Origin: Mucilaginibacter sp. SMC90
GTDB taxonomy: Bacteria; Bacteroidota; Bacteroidia; Sphingobacteriales; Sphingobacteriaceae
Assembly: GCF_022811725.1 (NCBI RefSeq)
Contig: NZ_CP094527.1
Span: 6,882,001-6,946,000 of the forward strand
DNA length: 64,000 nt
Direction of reading: 5' to 3'
Shown: positions 1 to 8,805 of the stretch, one piece after another
Layout: every line of letters begins with the position of its first letter
How positions within the stretch are numbered: the stretch's first letter is position 1
Made by a program: the position numbers and the translations under genes
The notes under the pieces: model-generated
Seen by the model: the letters and a program-made list of their open reading frames with translations, nothing else
What the model was told of the DNA's origin: nothing
Databases searched by the model: none

Positions 1-78
1 GTTTTTATTTTTCTCAACAAATTCTGGTGTTCTGTTTAGTTCTTCTAAACCTTTCCAGTATTTTTTATTGCTGTCCAT
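1..78 (-). CDS. actB: Alternative complex III molybdopterin-like subunit ActB, 5' end only
   Basis: Only the first 26 codons are in the window; the gene runs off the left edge. The reading begins at the ATG whose complement is at 76-78 and gives MDSNKKYWKGLEEL followed by NRTPEFVEKNKN. This YWKGLEEL...TPEF start is how I remember Bacteroidota ActB (an iron-sulfur/molybdopterin-oxidoreductase-like protein of the quinol:electron-acceptor oxidoreductase). It lies 36 bases downstream of actA in the same direction, matching the usual actA-actB order. The identification rests on this short N-terminus plus context. Confidence 0.75.
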   Translation of the reverse strand, partial: MDSNKKYWKGLEELNRTPEFVEKNKN

Positions 79-114
79 TTAAGCTATATAAACTGTAATG
101 CTAAATTCTTTTTA

Positions 115-1395
115 TTAATAGTGACACTTACCGCACTCGATACCACCTAACACGGCAGCTGTAACTTTCTCACCTTTCTTGATCTTATCGTGTGCAGCCA
201 GGATGCTGTCATAGTAAGCATTGCCTTTACCGTTAACTTCGGTACGTTTGTGGCACTGGATACACCATTTCATGGTAAGCGGAGAGTATTGGTAAACCTC
301 TTTCATTTCCTGTACCGGACCATGGCACTGCTGACATTTAATACCGCCAACTTTTACGTGTTGAGAGTGGTTAAAGTAAGCCAGGTCAGGCAGGTTGTGG
401 ATACGTACCCACTGAATTGGTTTAGCTGCAGTGCTGTCATACTTCTGTGTTTTTGGATCGTAACCCAAAGCGTCATAGATCTTATGTATCTCTTCCGACT
501 CGGTTTTAACAACCTTGTGGCAGTTCATACACACGTTTAATGAAGGGATAGAAGCATTTTTTGACTTGTAAGCCCCTGTGTGACAGTACTGGCAATCAAT
601 TTTCATGATACCGGCGTGCAATTCGTGCGAGTACTTAATAGGTTGCACCGGCTGATAACCCTGGTGAACGTTGGTATTCCATAAAGTAACCCAACCCCAG
701 CTGCTCATTGCAACAGTACCGGCAACCAATATAAAGAATACCAGTTTTTTGTTTTTAAGGATCTTGGTGATGAATTCCTTCTTAGCGTCAACCGCTACAG
801 CGCCATCGGCAGTAACAACTTCATCCTCAATGATCAGGTCTTTGTTTTTAAGCAGGATACGCTCTAAAGAACCTACCACCCTGTTCAATACCAGGATAAC
901 GATGAAAGCGATAATGATGATACCGATCAAACCGAAAACAACCATATCACTTGGGCCGCTTTCAACTTTGGCACCAGGAGTTGCAGCATTTGCCGCAGGC
1001 TGAGACTTCATGTCTTTCCAGGTAGTACGAACGTAGGTTAAGATATTGCCTACATCGGCATCGCTAAGGTCAGCGAATACGGTCATGCCCGACTGGTTAT
1101 ACTCATTATATATTTTGAGTGCCTTAGGGTTTTTTGCAGCAATCAGAGCCTGGTTGTTCTGGATCCACTGGATAAGATATTTATCATCAGTTTCTTCAGT
1201 AAGTTGCGGGCCTAATGCCGGACCAATTAAACGGGTGTCGATTTTGTGACAGGTAGTACATTTTGATTTGAAAATGGCCTCGCCTTTAGCAGCGTCAGTT
1301 TGCGCGAACGCAGTAGATAAACTCCAAAAAGCAAACCCGGCAATCAGTAAAACCGACCTTGAGAATTGTTTAAGAATCAATGAGAAACTTCTCAT
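115..1395 (-). CDS. actA: Alternative complex III multihaem cytochrome c ActA with fused N-terminal monohaem cytochrome domain
   Basis: 426 residues. The protein has a signal peptide (about 1-31, ending AFAQ), a monohaem cytochrome c domain (CTTCH at 46-50), a membrane segment at about 151-171, a second at about 218-232, and a C-terminal five-haem domain with CxxCH at 268, 289, 354, 378 and 421. The last haem motif is two residues from the C-terminus. Five-haem ActA is the membrane-anchored electron carrier of alternative complex III, which oxidises menaquinol and passes electrons to a cytochrome c oxidase. The added N-terminal haem domain resembles ActE, so this looks like a fusion. actB follows at once. 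A candidate -7 element (TACTTTTG, minus strand) is at 1478-1485, but I saw no good -33 partner. Confidence 0.9.
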   Translation of the reverse strand: MRSFSLILKQFSRSVLLIAGFAFWSLSTAFAQTDAAKGEAIFKSKCTTCHKIDTRLIGPALGPQLTEETDDKYLIQWIQNNQALIAAKNPKALKIYNEYNQSGMTVFADLSDADVGNILTYVRTTWKDMKSQPAANAATPGAKVESGPSDMVVFGLIGIIIIAFIVILVLNRVVGSLERILLKNKDLIIEDEVVTADGAVAVDAKKEFITKILKNKKLVFFILVAGTVAMSSWGWVTLWNTNVHQGYQPVQPIKYSHELHAGIMKIDCQYCHTGAYKSKNASIPSLNVCMNCHKVVKTESEEIHKIYDALGYDPKTQKYDSTAAKPIQWVRIHNLPDLAYFNHSQHVKVGGIKCQQCHGPVQEMKEVYQYSPLTMKWCIQCHKRTEVNGKGNAYYDSILAAHDKIKKGEKVTAAVLGGIECGKCHY

Positions 1396-1647
1396 ACAGT
1401 GTATTTATGCTAAATAATTTTTATATTAATGATTGAAACTGTTGTAAGATGTATGTTTCATCGGATATTTACAGGCACAAAAGTATAATTTTATACACTA
1501 TCGGTGACACATAAATGACACCAACCTATAATTTATAATCGTTCTAAATAGACAAAAAACTGCGTTTAAACGCTGCTAAATGCATATTACTGTCATTTGA
1601 CATTTTTTTAGAAGAATTACAATCCAACTTTAATTATAAAATTTTAT

Positions 1648-2628
1648 CTATTGTTTTAGTAACCAGGCAAAAATAAGCGGTGCAACAATAGTTGCGTCAC
1701 TCTCTACTATAAACTTAGGCGTGTGAATGTCAAGCTTGCCCCAGGTTATTTTTTCGTTAGGAACAGCGCCCGAGTACGAACCATACGAAGTAGTTGAATC
1801 AGAGATCTGGCAGAAGTAGCTCCAGAAAGGCACATCATGCATTTCCATATCCTGGTAAAGCATCGGTACAACACATATTGGGAAGTCACCTGCTATACCA
1901 CCACCTATCTGGAAAAAGCCGATGCCTTTGCCCGATGAGTTTTTAGTATACCAATCGGCCAGCCATGCCATGTATTCGATACCGCTTTTCATGGTTGATG
2001 CTTTCAGCTCGCCTTTAATTACGTACGAAGCAAAGATGTTGCCCATGGTTGAGTCTTCCCAGCCCGGTACAACAATTGGCAGGTTCTTCTCGGCAGCAGC
2101 CAGCATCCATGAGTTTTTAGGGTCAATTTCATAGTATTGCTCCAGTTCGCCGCTCAACAATATTTTGTACATGTATTCATGCGGGAAATAGCGCTCACCG
2201 CTGTCATCAGCATTTTTCCAGATCTTGTGGATATGTTTTTGCAAACGACGGAAAGCTTCCTCTTCGGGGATACAAGTATCGGTAACACGGTTATAATGAT
2301 TTTCAAGCAGGTCCCACTCTTCCTGAGGGCTCAGGTCGCGGTAGTTAGGAACCCTTTTATAATGCGAATGTGCCACAAGGTTCATGATATCCTCTTCAAG
2401 GTTGGCACCAGTGCATGAAATGATAGCAATTTTATCCTGGCGGATCATCTCGGCCAAAGAAATACCCAGCTCGGCTGTACTCATGGCACCGGCTAAGGTT
2501 ACCATCATTTTACCGCCTTCTTCAAGGTGTGTTTCATAGCCTTTAGCTGCATCCATTAATGCCGCGGCGTTAAAGTGCAGATAATTTCTTTCAATAAACT
2601 GCGAAATAGGTCCTCTTGTAGTGCTCAT
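1648..2628 (-). CDS. Deoxyhypusine synthase-like protein
   Basis: 326 residues, close to the length of deoxyhypusine synthase. The C-terminal EKITWGKLD carries the lysine (about K298) that forms the enzyme-imine intermediate in eukaryotic deoxyhypusine synthase, and the flanking ESDATIVAPLI matches the family. Bacteria have no eIF5A, so the substrate cannot be the classical one. Bacterial members have been linked to homospermidine or other aminobutyl transfer from spermidine, which makes a polyamine role likely but unproven here. The gene stands alone between actA and a divergent outer-membrane protein. Start chosen at the ATG at 2628 (MSTTRGPIS), 24 bases from a good -7 promoter element. Confidence 0.85.
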   Translation of the reverse strand: MSTTRGPISQFIERNYLHFNAAALMDAAKGYETHLEEGGKMMVTLAGAMSTAELGISLAEMIRQDKIAIISCTGANLEEDIMNLVAHSHYKRVPNYRDLSPQEEWDLLENHYNRVTDTCIPEEEAFRRLQKHIHKIWKNADDSGERYFPHEYMYKILLSGELEQYYEIDPKNSWMLAAAEKNLPIVVPGWEDSTMGNIFASYVIKGELKASTMKSGIEYMAWLADWYTKNSSGKGIGFFQIGGGIAGDFPICVVPMLYQDMEMHDVPFWSYFCQISDSTTSYGSYSGAVPNEKITWGKLDIHTPKFIVESDATIVAPLIFAWLLKQ

Positions 2629-2652
2629 AATATTTCAATAAAATTTCAGCCG

Positions 2653-2660
2653 CAAAAGTA
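2653..2660 (-). promoter_or_regulatory. Bacteroidota -7 promoter element of the deoxyhypusine synthase-like gene
   Basis: On the minus strand the bases read TACTTTTG, an exact match to the Bacteroidota TAnnTTTG consensus, 24 bases before the start codon. No clear TTTG-type -33 box is visible upstream, so the assignment rests on the -7 element and its position. Confidence 0.5.
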
Positions 2661-2836
2661 GACATTTTAGTTAAATTGGATTTTAAATGGAACTTTATCT
2701 TTTTATAACCATTTCATCCTGAAAATTAGCGTTTCCCGTCTCCCCTGCCCCACTCTGTATTGTCATGGTAATTTTAAAATACGCCCTGCAGAACCTTATA
2801 TGGCAAAATGGGTTATATTAGCCACTACAAACACCT

Positions 2837-3964
2837 ATGAAAAAACTTGTTACCTTAATACTGTTCTGCGCTATTTCAACCGGTGCCTTTTCACAAATAT
2901 CTCACATGATAAAACGGATGTATTTTGATAAGGACACCACGCGTAAAAGCAGCTTTGTTATATTACCCGTTTTAAGTTCGGCCCCCGAAACCGGGCTTGA
3001 GGTTGGCGGCGCCGGCTTGTTATCTTTTTATACCGATACTTCCAAACTTAATACCCGTGTATCTAATGTTTTTGGCTACGCCTCTATAACTACCAAGGGC
3101 CAAAGCCGTGTAAGCCTCACCTCAAGCTATTGGACTCCCGGCAACAGCTATCACCTTACCGCGGGCGTTAGTTATATCAACTTCCCAATAGACTTTTATG
3201 GCATTGGCAACAATACTTTAAGGGCAAACTCCGACAGAATTGGCCAAAAACGTTTCAGGGTAAATTTTATAGGCGAAAAAAAGATCACCAACAACCTGTA
3301 TGCAGGTATAACTGCCGGGGCCTGGGATTACAGTTTTACGGATGATGATAAAACCGGCATATTTTACACCGACCCGCGCGTTGAATACCGCGCCGGCGGG
3401 CCAAGCGCCTACATTGGCCCTACCGTTACATTTGATAACAGGGACAATAACACATACACCACCAGGGGCATCATTGTAAATGCCTACTTCCAGGCCATAC
3501 ATGGAATGTTTGGTAATAACGATTATAAAGGGGGCTTTTTTAATATCGAGTACTCGCAGTTTTTTTTACTGGCACCTAAATGGGTGCTTGGCCTCGATGT
3601 ACAGGAGCAAAGCCTTACAGGTACCACCTCACCGTTTTATTTGTTGCCGGATTTGGGTAGCGACGAGTTAATGCGCGGTTACTATAATGGCCGTTTCCGC
3701 GACCGGAACATGATAGCCGGCCAGGCCGAACTGCGGTACCGCCTAAACGATCGTATAGGTTTTGCTGGTTTCGTTGGAGGCGGCGAGGTTTTCAAAAGCA
3801 ACTTCAGTGCCTCCGAATTAAAACCAAACTACGGGGGCGGCATCCGCTACTTTTTCGATGTACAAAAAGGGATTGCCGTACGTATTGATTATGGCGTAGG
3901 CCAAAAGATCCCTAACGAGAAAAGGCTAACCGGCTTTTATATCGGGCTGGGGCAGTCGTTTTGA
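2837..3964 (+). CDS. BamA/TamA-family outer-membrane beta-barrel protein
   Basis: 375 residues with a signal peptide (about 1-20, cleavage after GAFSQ). There are no POTRA repeats. The body alternates short polar and aromatic strands, and the C-terminal half contains FDNRDN, a PYLLP-like loop and a RGYYNGRFRDRN segment (cf. the VRGY/F motif of Omp85 proteins). The chain ends in phenylalanine (GLGQSF), the usual beta-barrel insertion signal. This fits the Omp85 surface-antigen barrel domain found alone in Bacteroidota outer membranes. Specific cargo or function is not evident, and the flanking genes do not help. Confidence 0.75.
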   Translation: MKKLVTLILFCAISTGAFSQISHMIKRMYFDKDTTRKSSFVILPVLSSAPETGLEVGGAGLLSFYTDTSKLNTRVSNVFGYASITTKGQSRVSLTSSYWTPGNSYHLTAGVSYINFPIDFYGIGNNTLRANSDRIGQKRFRVNFIGEKKITNNLYAGITAGAWDYSFTDDDKTGIFYTDPRVEYRAGGPSAYIGPTVTFDNRDNNTYTTRGIIVNAYFQAIHGMFGNNDYKGGFFNIEYSQFFLLAPKWVLGLDVQEQSLTGTTSPFYLLPDLGSDELMRGYYNGRFRDRNMIAGQAELRYRLNDRIGFAGFVGGGEVFKSNFSASELKPNYGGGIRYFFDVQKGIAVRIDYGVGQKIPNEKRLTGFYIGLGQSF

Positions 3965-3969
3965 TCTTT

Positions 3970-4074
3970 GAGTTCATAGTTAATGGTTCATAGCAAACAT
4001 GCTATTATAAATGGATTTAAATGGTTTAATATAACCCACTTAGGCCATGAACCATGATCTATTAACCATGAACT
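3970..4074. repeat. Intergenic inverted repeat (GTTCATAGTTAATGGTTCAT family)
   Basis: The left part repeats GTTCATAGTTAATGGTTCAT, and the right part reads CATGAACCATGATCTATTAA followed by CCATGAAC, an imperfect reverse complement. The pair could form a long hairpin between two convergent genes and might act as a terminator. Related words recur at about 28380-28505. Confidence 0.6.
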
Positions 4075-4083
4075 AACCAACGG

Positions 4084-4686
4084 TTAATACCTCACCCTGA
4101 AATCTTGCTTACTCATTCCTGGTTTAAAAAACACCATGCCGATAAAATATAAATCGATAGTGACTTTAACCTGTTGAATTAATTTAAGCCTTTCCCAGGC
4201 TTGTTTGGCAGGCGCATTACGATGGATGTTTGTAAATATTACCACTGTATCATCATGAATAGCCGGCCTCATCTTTTCAATATAATCAACAGTGTTATGC
4301 TTCAGGGCATCTGCCAGGATCATATCAGCGCGGTATGAATTACCGAAACTGCCTTGTTTGATAACCTGCACTTCTGAAACGGCCCGGTTAATGATGAATT
4401 GGATAATATGATCTTCATCATCAGCAAACAATACCTGGTTGGGATTAAAGTAAACGGCGAAACGATAAAGGAGCCTGTAAAATTTTAACGGTAGTGTATT
4501 TATCACACTCTTGTCAGGATGTTGTTTTCTGAGATTTTTTTCGATTTCGCGGTACACTTTTTGATCGCCATAATCGTAAATAACAGTATCAATCAGCTTG
4601 TAAACAAATGGAGAATGTATACCGTGCCTGTTATTGGCCTCAAATCGGTGCCGCAGGTAATTCAGCCCATACCTTATATTATACAT
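4084..4686 (-). CDS. Degenerate SAM-methyltransferase-like protein
   Basis: 200 residues. The N-terminus (LRHRFEANNRHGIHSPFVYK) and C-terminus (FFKPGMSKQDFRVRY) match a Bacteroidota class I SAM-dependent methyltransferase family. In that family a LELGTSLG-type SAM-binding loop normally follows the RLLYR...NPNQVL segment. Here the loop is replaced by FADDEDHIIQ and the protein is about 50 residues shorter than usual, so catalysis is doubtful. It may be a decaying paralogue or a repurposed scaffold. It stands alone, divergent from the transglutaminase-fold gene 44 bases away. Confidence 0.55.
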   Translation of the reverse strand: MYNIRYGLNYLRHRFEANNRHGIHSPFVYKLIDTVIYDYGDQKVYREIEKNLRKQHPDKSVINTLPLKFYRLLYRFAVYFNPNQVLFADDEDHIIQFIINRAVSEVQVIKQGSFGNSYRADMILADALKHNTVDYIEKMRPAIHDDTVVIFTNIHRNAPAKQAWERLKLIQQVKVTIDLYFIGMVFFKPGMSKQDFRVRY

Positions 4687-4730
4687 CGCTGTAAAAGTAA
4701 AAAAGGTTTAGTATTTTAGCATTACAGCAT

Positions 4731-5606
4731 ATGATAAATCCAACTGAAGTTAATTCATTGATCCGCTTGCTGGATGACCCGGACAGTGAAATTTATGGTC
4801 ACGTTTATAACAAATTGTTTTCATATGGAGCCGAAGCAATAACCTACCTTGAATCGGCTTTTGAACAGGCTTTTGACCCTGTGTTGCAGGAGCGTATTGC
4901 TAATCTTGTACATGAGATCCAGTTTAGCAGCCTCAAAAACGATTTAAAACTCTGGAACCAAAGTGGTGCGTTCGATCTGCTGCAAGGCATCCTGATCATT
5001 AACCGTTACCAATACCCCGATCTTGATGAACAAAAAGTAATAAACCAGATAGAGGCCATTAAACGCGACATATGGCTTCAAATGATGAACGAAGCCAGCC
5101 CTAAAGAGCAGATCAAGCTAATTAACCATGTATTTTATAACATCTATGGTTTCAGCGGAAACACGGCCAATCACCTCGATCCGCAAAACAGCTATCTGAG
5201 CCAGGTACTCGAAACAAAAAAAGGCAACCAGATCTCGCTGGCTATTATCTATTCTATCATAGCGCAAAAACTGGATATTCCTGTATACGGCGTAAACCTG
5301 CCGCAGCATTTCATTCTTGCCTATCTTGATGAAAGTATGCAAAGCGAATTTGAAAGCGGGATCCTTTTTTACATCAATGCGTTTAACAAGGGTTTGCTGT
5401 TCGGCAGGCGCGATGTGGATATGTTCCTGAAGCAGCTTAACCTTAAATTTGATAAGCAGTTTTACGAACCCTGCTCAAACACCGATATCATTAAACGTGT
5501 ACTCCGTAACCTCATCAGTGCCTACGAAAACCTGGGCTCGGCCGAAAAGGTGAGGGAATTGAACGAGTTGTTAGAAATAATGGACGATGCGCCCCCCGCC
5601 CCCTAA
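4731..5606 (+). CDS. SirB1-family transglutaminase-like protein
   Basis: 291 residues and no signal peptide. The central part reads NSYLSQVLETKKGNQISLAI, IYSIIAQKLDIPVYGVNLPQ and HFILAYLD. This is the core-2 transglutaminase fold of SirB1/YchA-like proteins, including the typical GNPISL-like and LPGHF-like segments (here GNQISL and LPQHF). The usual catalytic cysteine position is not present, as in many members, so enzymatic activity is uncertain. C-terminal helices (from about 255) look TPR-like. The function of the family in Bacteroidota is unknown. Confidence 0.75.
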   Translation: MINPTEVNSLIRLLDDPDSEIYGHVYNKLFSYGAEAITYLESAFEQAFDPVLQERIANLVHEIQFSSLKNDLKLWNQSGAFDLLQGILIINRYQYPDLDEQKVINQIEAIKRDIWLQMMNEASPKEQIKLINHVFYNIYGFSGNTANHLDPQNSYLSQVLETKKGNQISLAIIYSIIAQKLDIPVYGVNLPQHFILAYLDESMQSEFESGILFYINAFNKGLLFGRRDVDMFLKQLNLKFDKQFYEPCSNTDIIKRVLRNLISAYENLGSAEKVRELNELLEIMDDAPPAP

Positions 5607-6007
5607 AGGGAGAGCTTTTGATTTATATGATTTCATCTTTTTGTTCCTGCCATTGTTCCCCCTTACGGCTACCGTGTACCCATAAGTTTTTAACAAAAAT
5701 TATCATTTCGATAGAGCAGGGTAGGCCTAAGCACGGGGGCGAAAGAGAAATCTTATACGCCCTATAAGCGGCATTGCATAGTTCGCAAACTTGGCGTATA
5801 AGATTTCTCCTCACCACCTCCGCACATTCCCTCATCGGTTCGTTTCGAAATGACATCTTCTTTTATTAATGATAATAATTAAAAGATATGGGTACACGGT
5901 AGCCCTTTATGGGTTAGGGAGCTTCATCCCACCAAATCCCGGTTTCATCCCATTTATTTATTCAGTAGTATTGCGCATTATACCTTGCGGGCATAATTGA
6001 AATCAAT
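5607..6007. other. Intergenic region holding a nested palindromic element
   Basis: No credible gene was found. Most of the stretch (5667-5904) is the nested inverted repeat described separately. The last 100 bases presumably carry the promoter of the histidine kinase gene, but I cannot place it confidently. Confidence 0.6.
5667..5904. repeat. Nested palindromic element: one inverted repeat inside another
   Basis: The outer arms are GGCTACCGTGTACCCATA (5667-5684) and its exact reverse complement (5887-5904), 18 bases each. Inside is a second palindrome with 17-base perfect arms, GAGAAATCTTATACGCC (5745-5761) and GGCGTATAAGATTTCTC (5793-5809), flanked by ATTTCGA and TCGAAAT. The arrangement suggests one MITE/REP-like element inserted into another. 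It encodes nothing convincing. Confidence 0.8.
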
Positions 6008-7537
6008 ATGAACTATCTGCTGAAAAAAGACCTGAACCTTGGCAAAATTGAATTTTGGGCCGCAAGCACTATTTATGCCTTCGCTACCATGCTGTTACTG
6101 GCCAAAGTAGCCAACAGTGCCGACACTGAAATATGGACCCCTTACCGGTACATGTTTAATAATTATCACCTTCATTACTCCTATTCCAAATATTACTTTT
6201 TTCCCGAGATATTCAGATATACCGCTTACTACGGTGCCTACCTGTTATGGAATTTTGTTATTGTACCCGGATTAGCCGCCAAATACCGCGTAGCATGGAA
6301 CATTACTTTAGCGGTTACCCTGCTTGTTATCCTTTGGGCCCTGTTTGGCATCACCGATACCTGGTTAAAAGGATACCTGTTTTACCATAAATCGGCCGAT
6401 TACGTATATAACCTCGTTTTTAAAACAAATGTGCTGTATGCTTTATGGGTAATGATGATGCTTACTTTTTACAGCATGATCAAGTACTCGGCAAGCTTCC
6501 TGTTAGGAAATATCGACAAAATACAGGCAAAATACCGGGTGCTTACTCACGATTGTATCATAGCCATTGTGGTTGTCATGATCATTACATTTTTGACGGC
6601 ACTTGTTGACGGCCCAGTAGAGCTGATCACCACTTTTGTGATCATCGCGCCAACAGCCATCGGAATTTATGCGCTATCGTTTTATAGCTTAATACCTCAA
6701 ACGCTGGCAAAAAACCGCGGCATTTTTAATTATCTGCTTAAAGTTGCCGGTATTATGATCATTATCGGGATTCCGATAGGTTTTATAACCGCACTTATTT
6801 TTGATCAGAAAGATCCGGTGTTCATTATTTTTGGCTTTAATTGCGGCATACAAATCCTGATTACTGCTCCTTTTGCCTGGATAGTTTATAAACGCAAACT
6901 GGCCGGTAACCAGGAAATAACCCATCTCAAAACTGCACTTGGCCGCTCCACTGCCGATCTGGATTTTTTGCGCTCACAGATCAATCCGCACTTTTTGTTT
7001 AACGCACTAAATACACTATACGGAACCGCCTTGCAGGAAAGTGCCGAACGCACTGCCGAAGGTGTGCAGCGCCTTGGCGATATGATGCGTTTTATGCTGC
7101 AGGAAAACATGCAGGAAAAGATATTGCTGGTACGAGAGATCGATTACCTGAACAACTACATCGCCCTGCAAAAACTCCGTACCCAAACCTCGCCGGATAT
7201 TACTATAGTACTGCAGATAGAGGAGCATGTTAATGCGTTACAAATAGCACCAATGTTGCTGATCCCCTTTATTGAAAATGCTTTTAAACATGGCATTAGT
7301 CTGCGCGAGCCATCGCATATCAACATCAGCCTGCAAACCAAAGAAAATACGCTTTACTTTGATGTGCATAACAGCATCCACCCAAAAGTGGTTAACGATA
7401 CAGAAAAGTATAACAACGGGATAGGATTGGAGAACGTTAAACAAAGGCTAACCCTGTTATATCCCAACAAACATGAGCTGGTGATCCGTGAAAGTGCCAA
7501 AGATTTTTTCATACATTTAACTATACAACTGCAATAA
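6008..7537 (+). CDS. LytS/YehU-type sensor histidine kinase
   Basis: 509 residues. The first 300 form several membrane helices (about 17-35, 75-92, 98-115, 140-165, 183-230, 245-265, 272-293). The kinase core follows: an H-box SQINPHFLFNALNTLYGT with the phospho-accepting histidine at about 328, an N-box FIENAFKHG and a G-box NNGIGLENVKQRL. This is the His_kinase (PF06580) layout, which normally pairs with a LytTR regulator, and one begins 3 bases after the stop codon. The signal sensed is unknown; there is no periplasmic sensor domain, so sensing is probably in the membrane. Confidence 0.92.
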   Translation: MNYLLKKDLNLGKIEFWAASTIYAFATMLLLAKVANSADTEIWTPYRYMFNNYHLHYSYSKYYFFPEIFRYTAYYGAYLLWNFVIVPGLAAKYRVAWNITLAVTLLVILWALFGITDTWLKGYLFYHKSADYVYNLVFKTNVLYALWVMMMLTFYSMIKYSASFLLGNIDKIQAKYRVLTHDCIIAIVVVMIITFLTALVDGPVELITTFVIIAPTAIGIYALSFYSLIPQTLAKNRGIFNYLLKVAGIMIIIGIPIGFITALIFDQKDPVFIIFGFNCGIQILITAPFAWIVYKRKLAGNQEITHLKTALGRSTADLDFLRSQINPHFLFNALNTLYGTALQESAERTAEGVQRLGDMMRFMLQENMQEKILLVREIDYLNNYIALQKLRTQTSPDITIVLQIEEHVNALQIAPMLLIPFIENAFKHGISLREPSHINISLQTKENTLYFDVHNSIHPKVVNDTEKYNNGIGLENVKQRLTLLYPNKHELVIRESAKDFFIHLTIQLQ

Positions 7538-7540
7538 GCT

Positions 7541-8218
7541 TTGATTACAGCCATAGCCATTGATGACGAACCTATAGCACTCGATGTGATCCGCTCGCAT
7601 GCTGCAAAGGTGCCCTTCCTTGACCTCAAGGCCGAATTTACCGATGCCTTTAAAGCGATGGATTACCTGCAGCGCGAACCGGTAGACCTTTTGTTCCTGG
7701 ATATTAAGATGCCCGATATTTCGGGCATCGACCTGTTAACCTGCCTCAACAAAAAACCGCTGGTAATATTTACCACTGCCTACACCGAACACGCCGTTAC
7801 CAGCTTTGAACTTGATGCGGTTGACTACTTGTTGAAGCCGTTTGCGCTTACCCGCTTCATAAAAGCTTGCAATAAAGCCTATGAGCTGTACAATTTCAGG
7901 AACACCGCCGATGTTAAAGATTACATTTTTCTAAAAACAGGCTATGAACAGGTACGCGTCAATTTCGACGACATCTATCACCTGGAGGCCACAGGCAATT
8001 ATGTAAATTTTATTTTGAAGGATAGCAAGGTACTCACCCGCATGACCATTACCGAAGTTGAAGCCCTGCTGCCTGCCGAAAAATTCATCCGCATTCATCG
8101 TTCGTTTATTGCTGCTGTAAGTAAAATTGATAAGATAGAACGTCACCAGGTAACCATTAATGGTTTCATGTTACCTGTGGGCGGGGCTTATGTACAGAAT
8201 TTGGGGATGATCAAATAA
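7541..8218 (+). CDS. LytTR-family response regulator
   Basis: 225 residues. The receiver domain has the acidic pair D8/D9, the phosphorylation site D54 (LLFLDIKMPD) and the conserved lysine K99 (YLLKPF). The C-terminal LytTR DNA-binding domain spans about 125-225, with VNFDDIYHLEATGNYVNF and FIRIHRSFIAAV. The start is TTG at 7541; MITAIAIDDEP is the normal receiver N-terminus and no ATG lies nearby. It is translationally coupled to the kinase gene (3-base gap), so the two form one two-component system. Confidence 0.93.
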   Translation: MITAIAIDDEPIALDVIRSHAAKVPFLDLKAEFTDAFKAMDYLQREPVDLLFLDIKMPDISGIDLLTCLNKKPLVIFTTAYTEHAVTSFELDAVDYLLKPFALTRFIKACNKAYELYNFRNTADVKDYIFLKTGYEQVRVNFDDIYHLEATGNYVNFILKDSKVLTRMTITEVEALLPAEKFIRIHRSFIAAVSKIDKIERHQVTINGFMLPVGGAYVQNLGMIK

Positions 8219-8277
8219 CTGGGTTTAAATAATTAAAAACCAGGTCATTAAGGCATGAAGTAACGACACTTTTTAAT

Positions 8278-8700
8278 CTACTCTACCACCAGCTTTTTCA
8301 GCGTAATCCCAATAGTCGCTGTTTTCCTTTTTGCTGCCGGCCCGTAGCTAAAGGCTATCTTATACATTTTTTTTGATTTGATCCAGTTAACAAATTTGGG
8401 ATCGCAAACAGGGTTTAGTTTGTAAACATACTGCTGGGGCTTGACTTCCGATACTGCTACATAAATAGAGCCCGGCGCTTTACAATCTGCCGGGGCATCA
8501 ACGTCACCCTGCTGATCGGCAACAAGGTACACCGCAATGCTCAGCGTTTTATGATCGGTATATACGTAACGCTTTTGCAGGTTGTTTAATACATAAGTCA
8601 GGTCCTGGTTGGATACACTTTTGTATTTGATAGATTGAGCAATAACATTAAAGCAGGCACCGGCAATTAGCAACACTGCAAACAGTATTCTTTTCAACAT
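8278..8700 (-). CDS. Secreted hypothetical protein
   Basis: 140 residues with a signal peptide (about 1-22, cleavage near VIAQS). The rest is a small domain with two cysteines (CKAPG, CDPKF) that may form a disulfide in the periplasm. I do not recognise the family. It lies convergent to the response regulator gene and follows the esterase gene on the same strand, about 105 bases from it. Confidence 0.7.
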   Translation of the reverse strand: MLKRILFAVLLIAGACFNVIAQSIKYKSVSNQDLTYVLNNLQKRYVYTDHKTLSIAVYLVADQQGDVDAPADCKAPGSIYVAVSEVKPQQYVYKLNPVCDPKFVNWIKSKKMYKIAFSYGPAAKRKTATIGITLKKLVVE

Positions 8701-8805
8701 AAAATGATCATTAAGGTCGAACTTTGTATTTTTTCAAAAATACTGTTTACCTCAACAATAAAATTTGCTTACTGTTTTATTGGGTAAGAAATTAGTTGCT
8801 ACAAT

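Noticed and set aside
5623..5856. Open frame of 77 codons on the minus strand
   Set aside because: It runs through the nested palindrome; no protein-like features.
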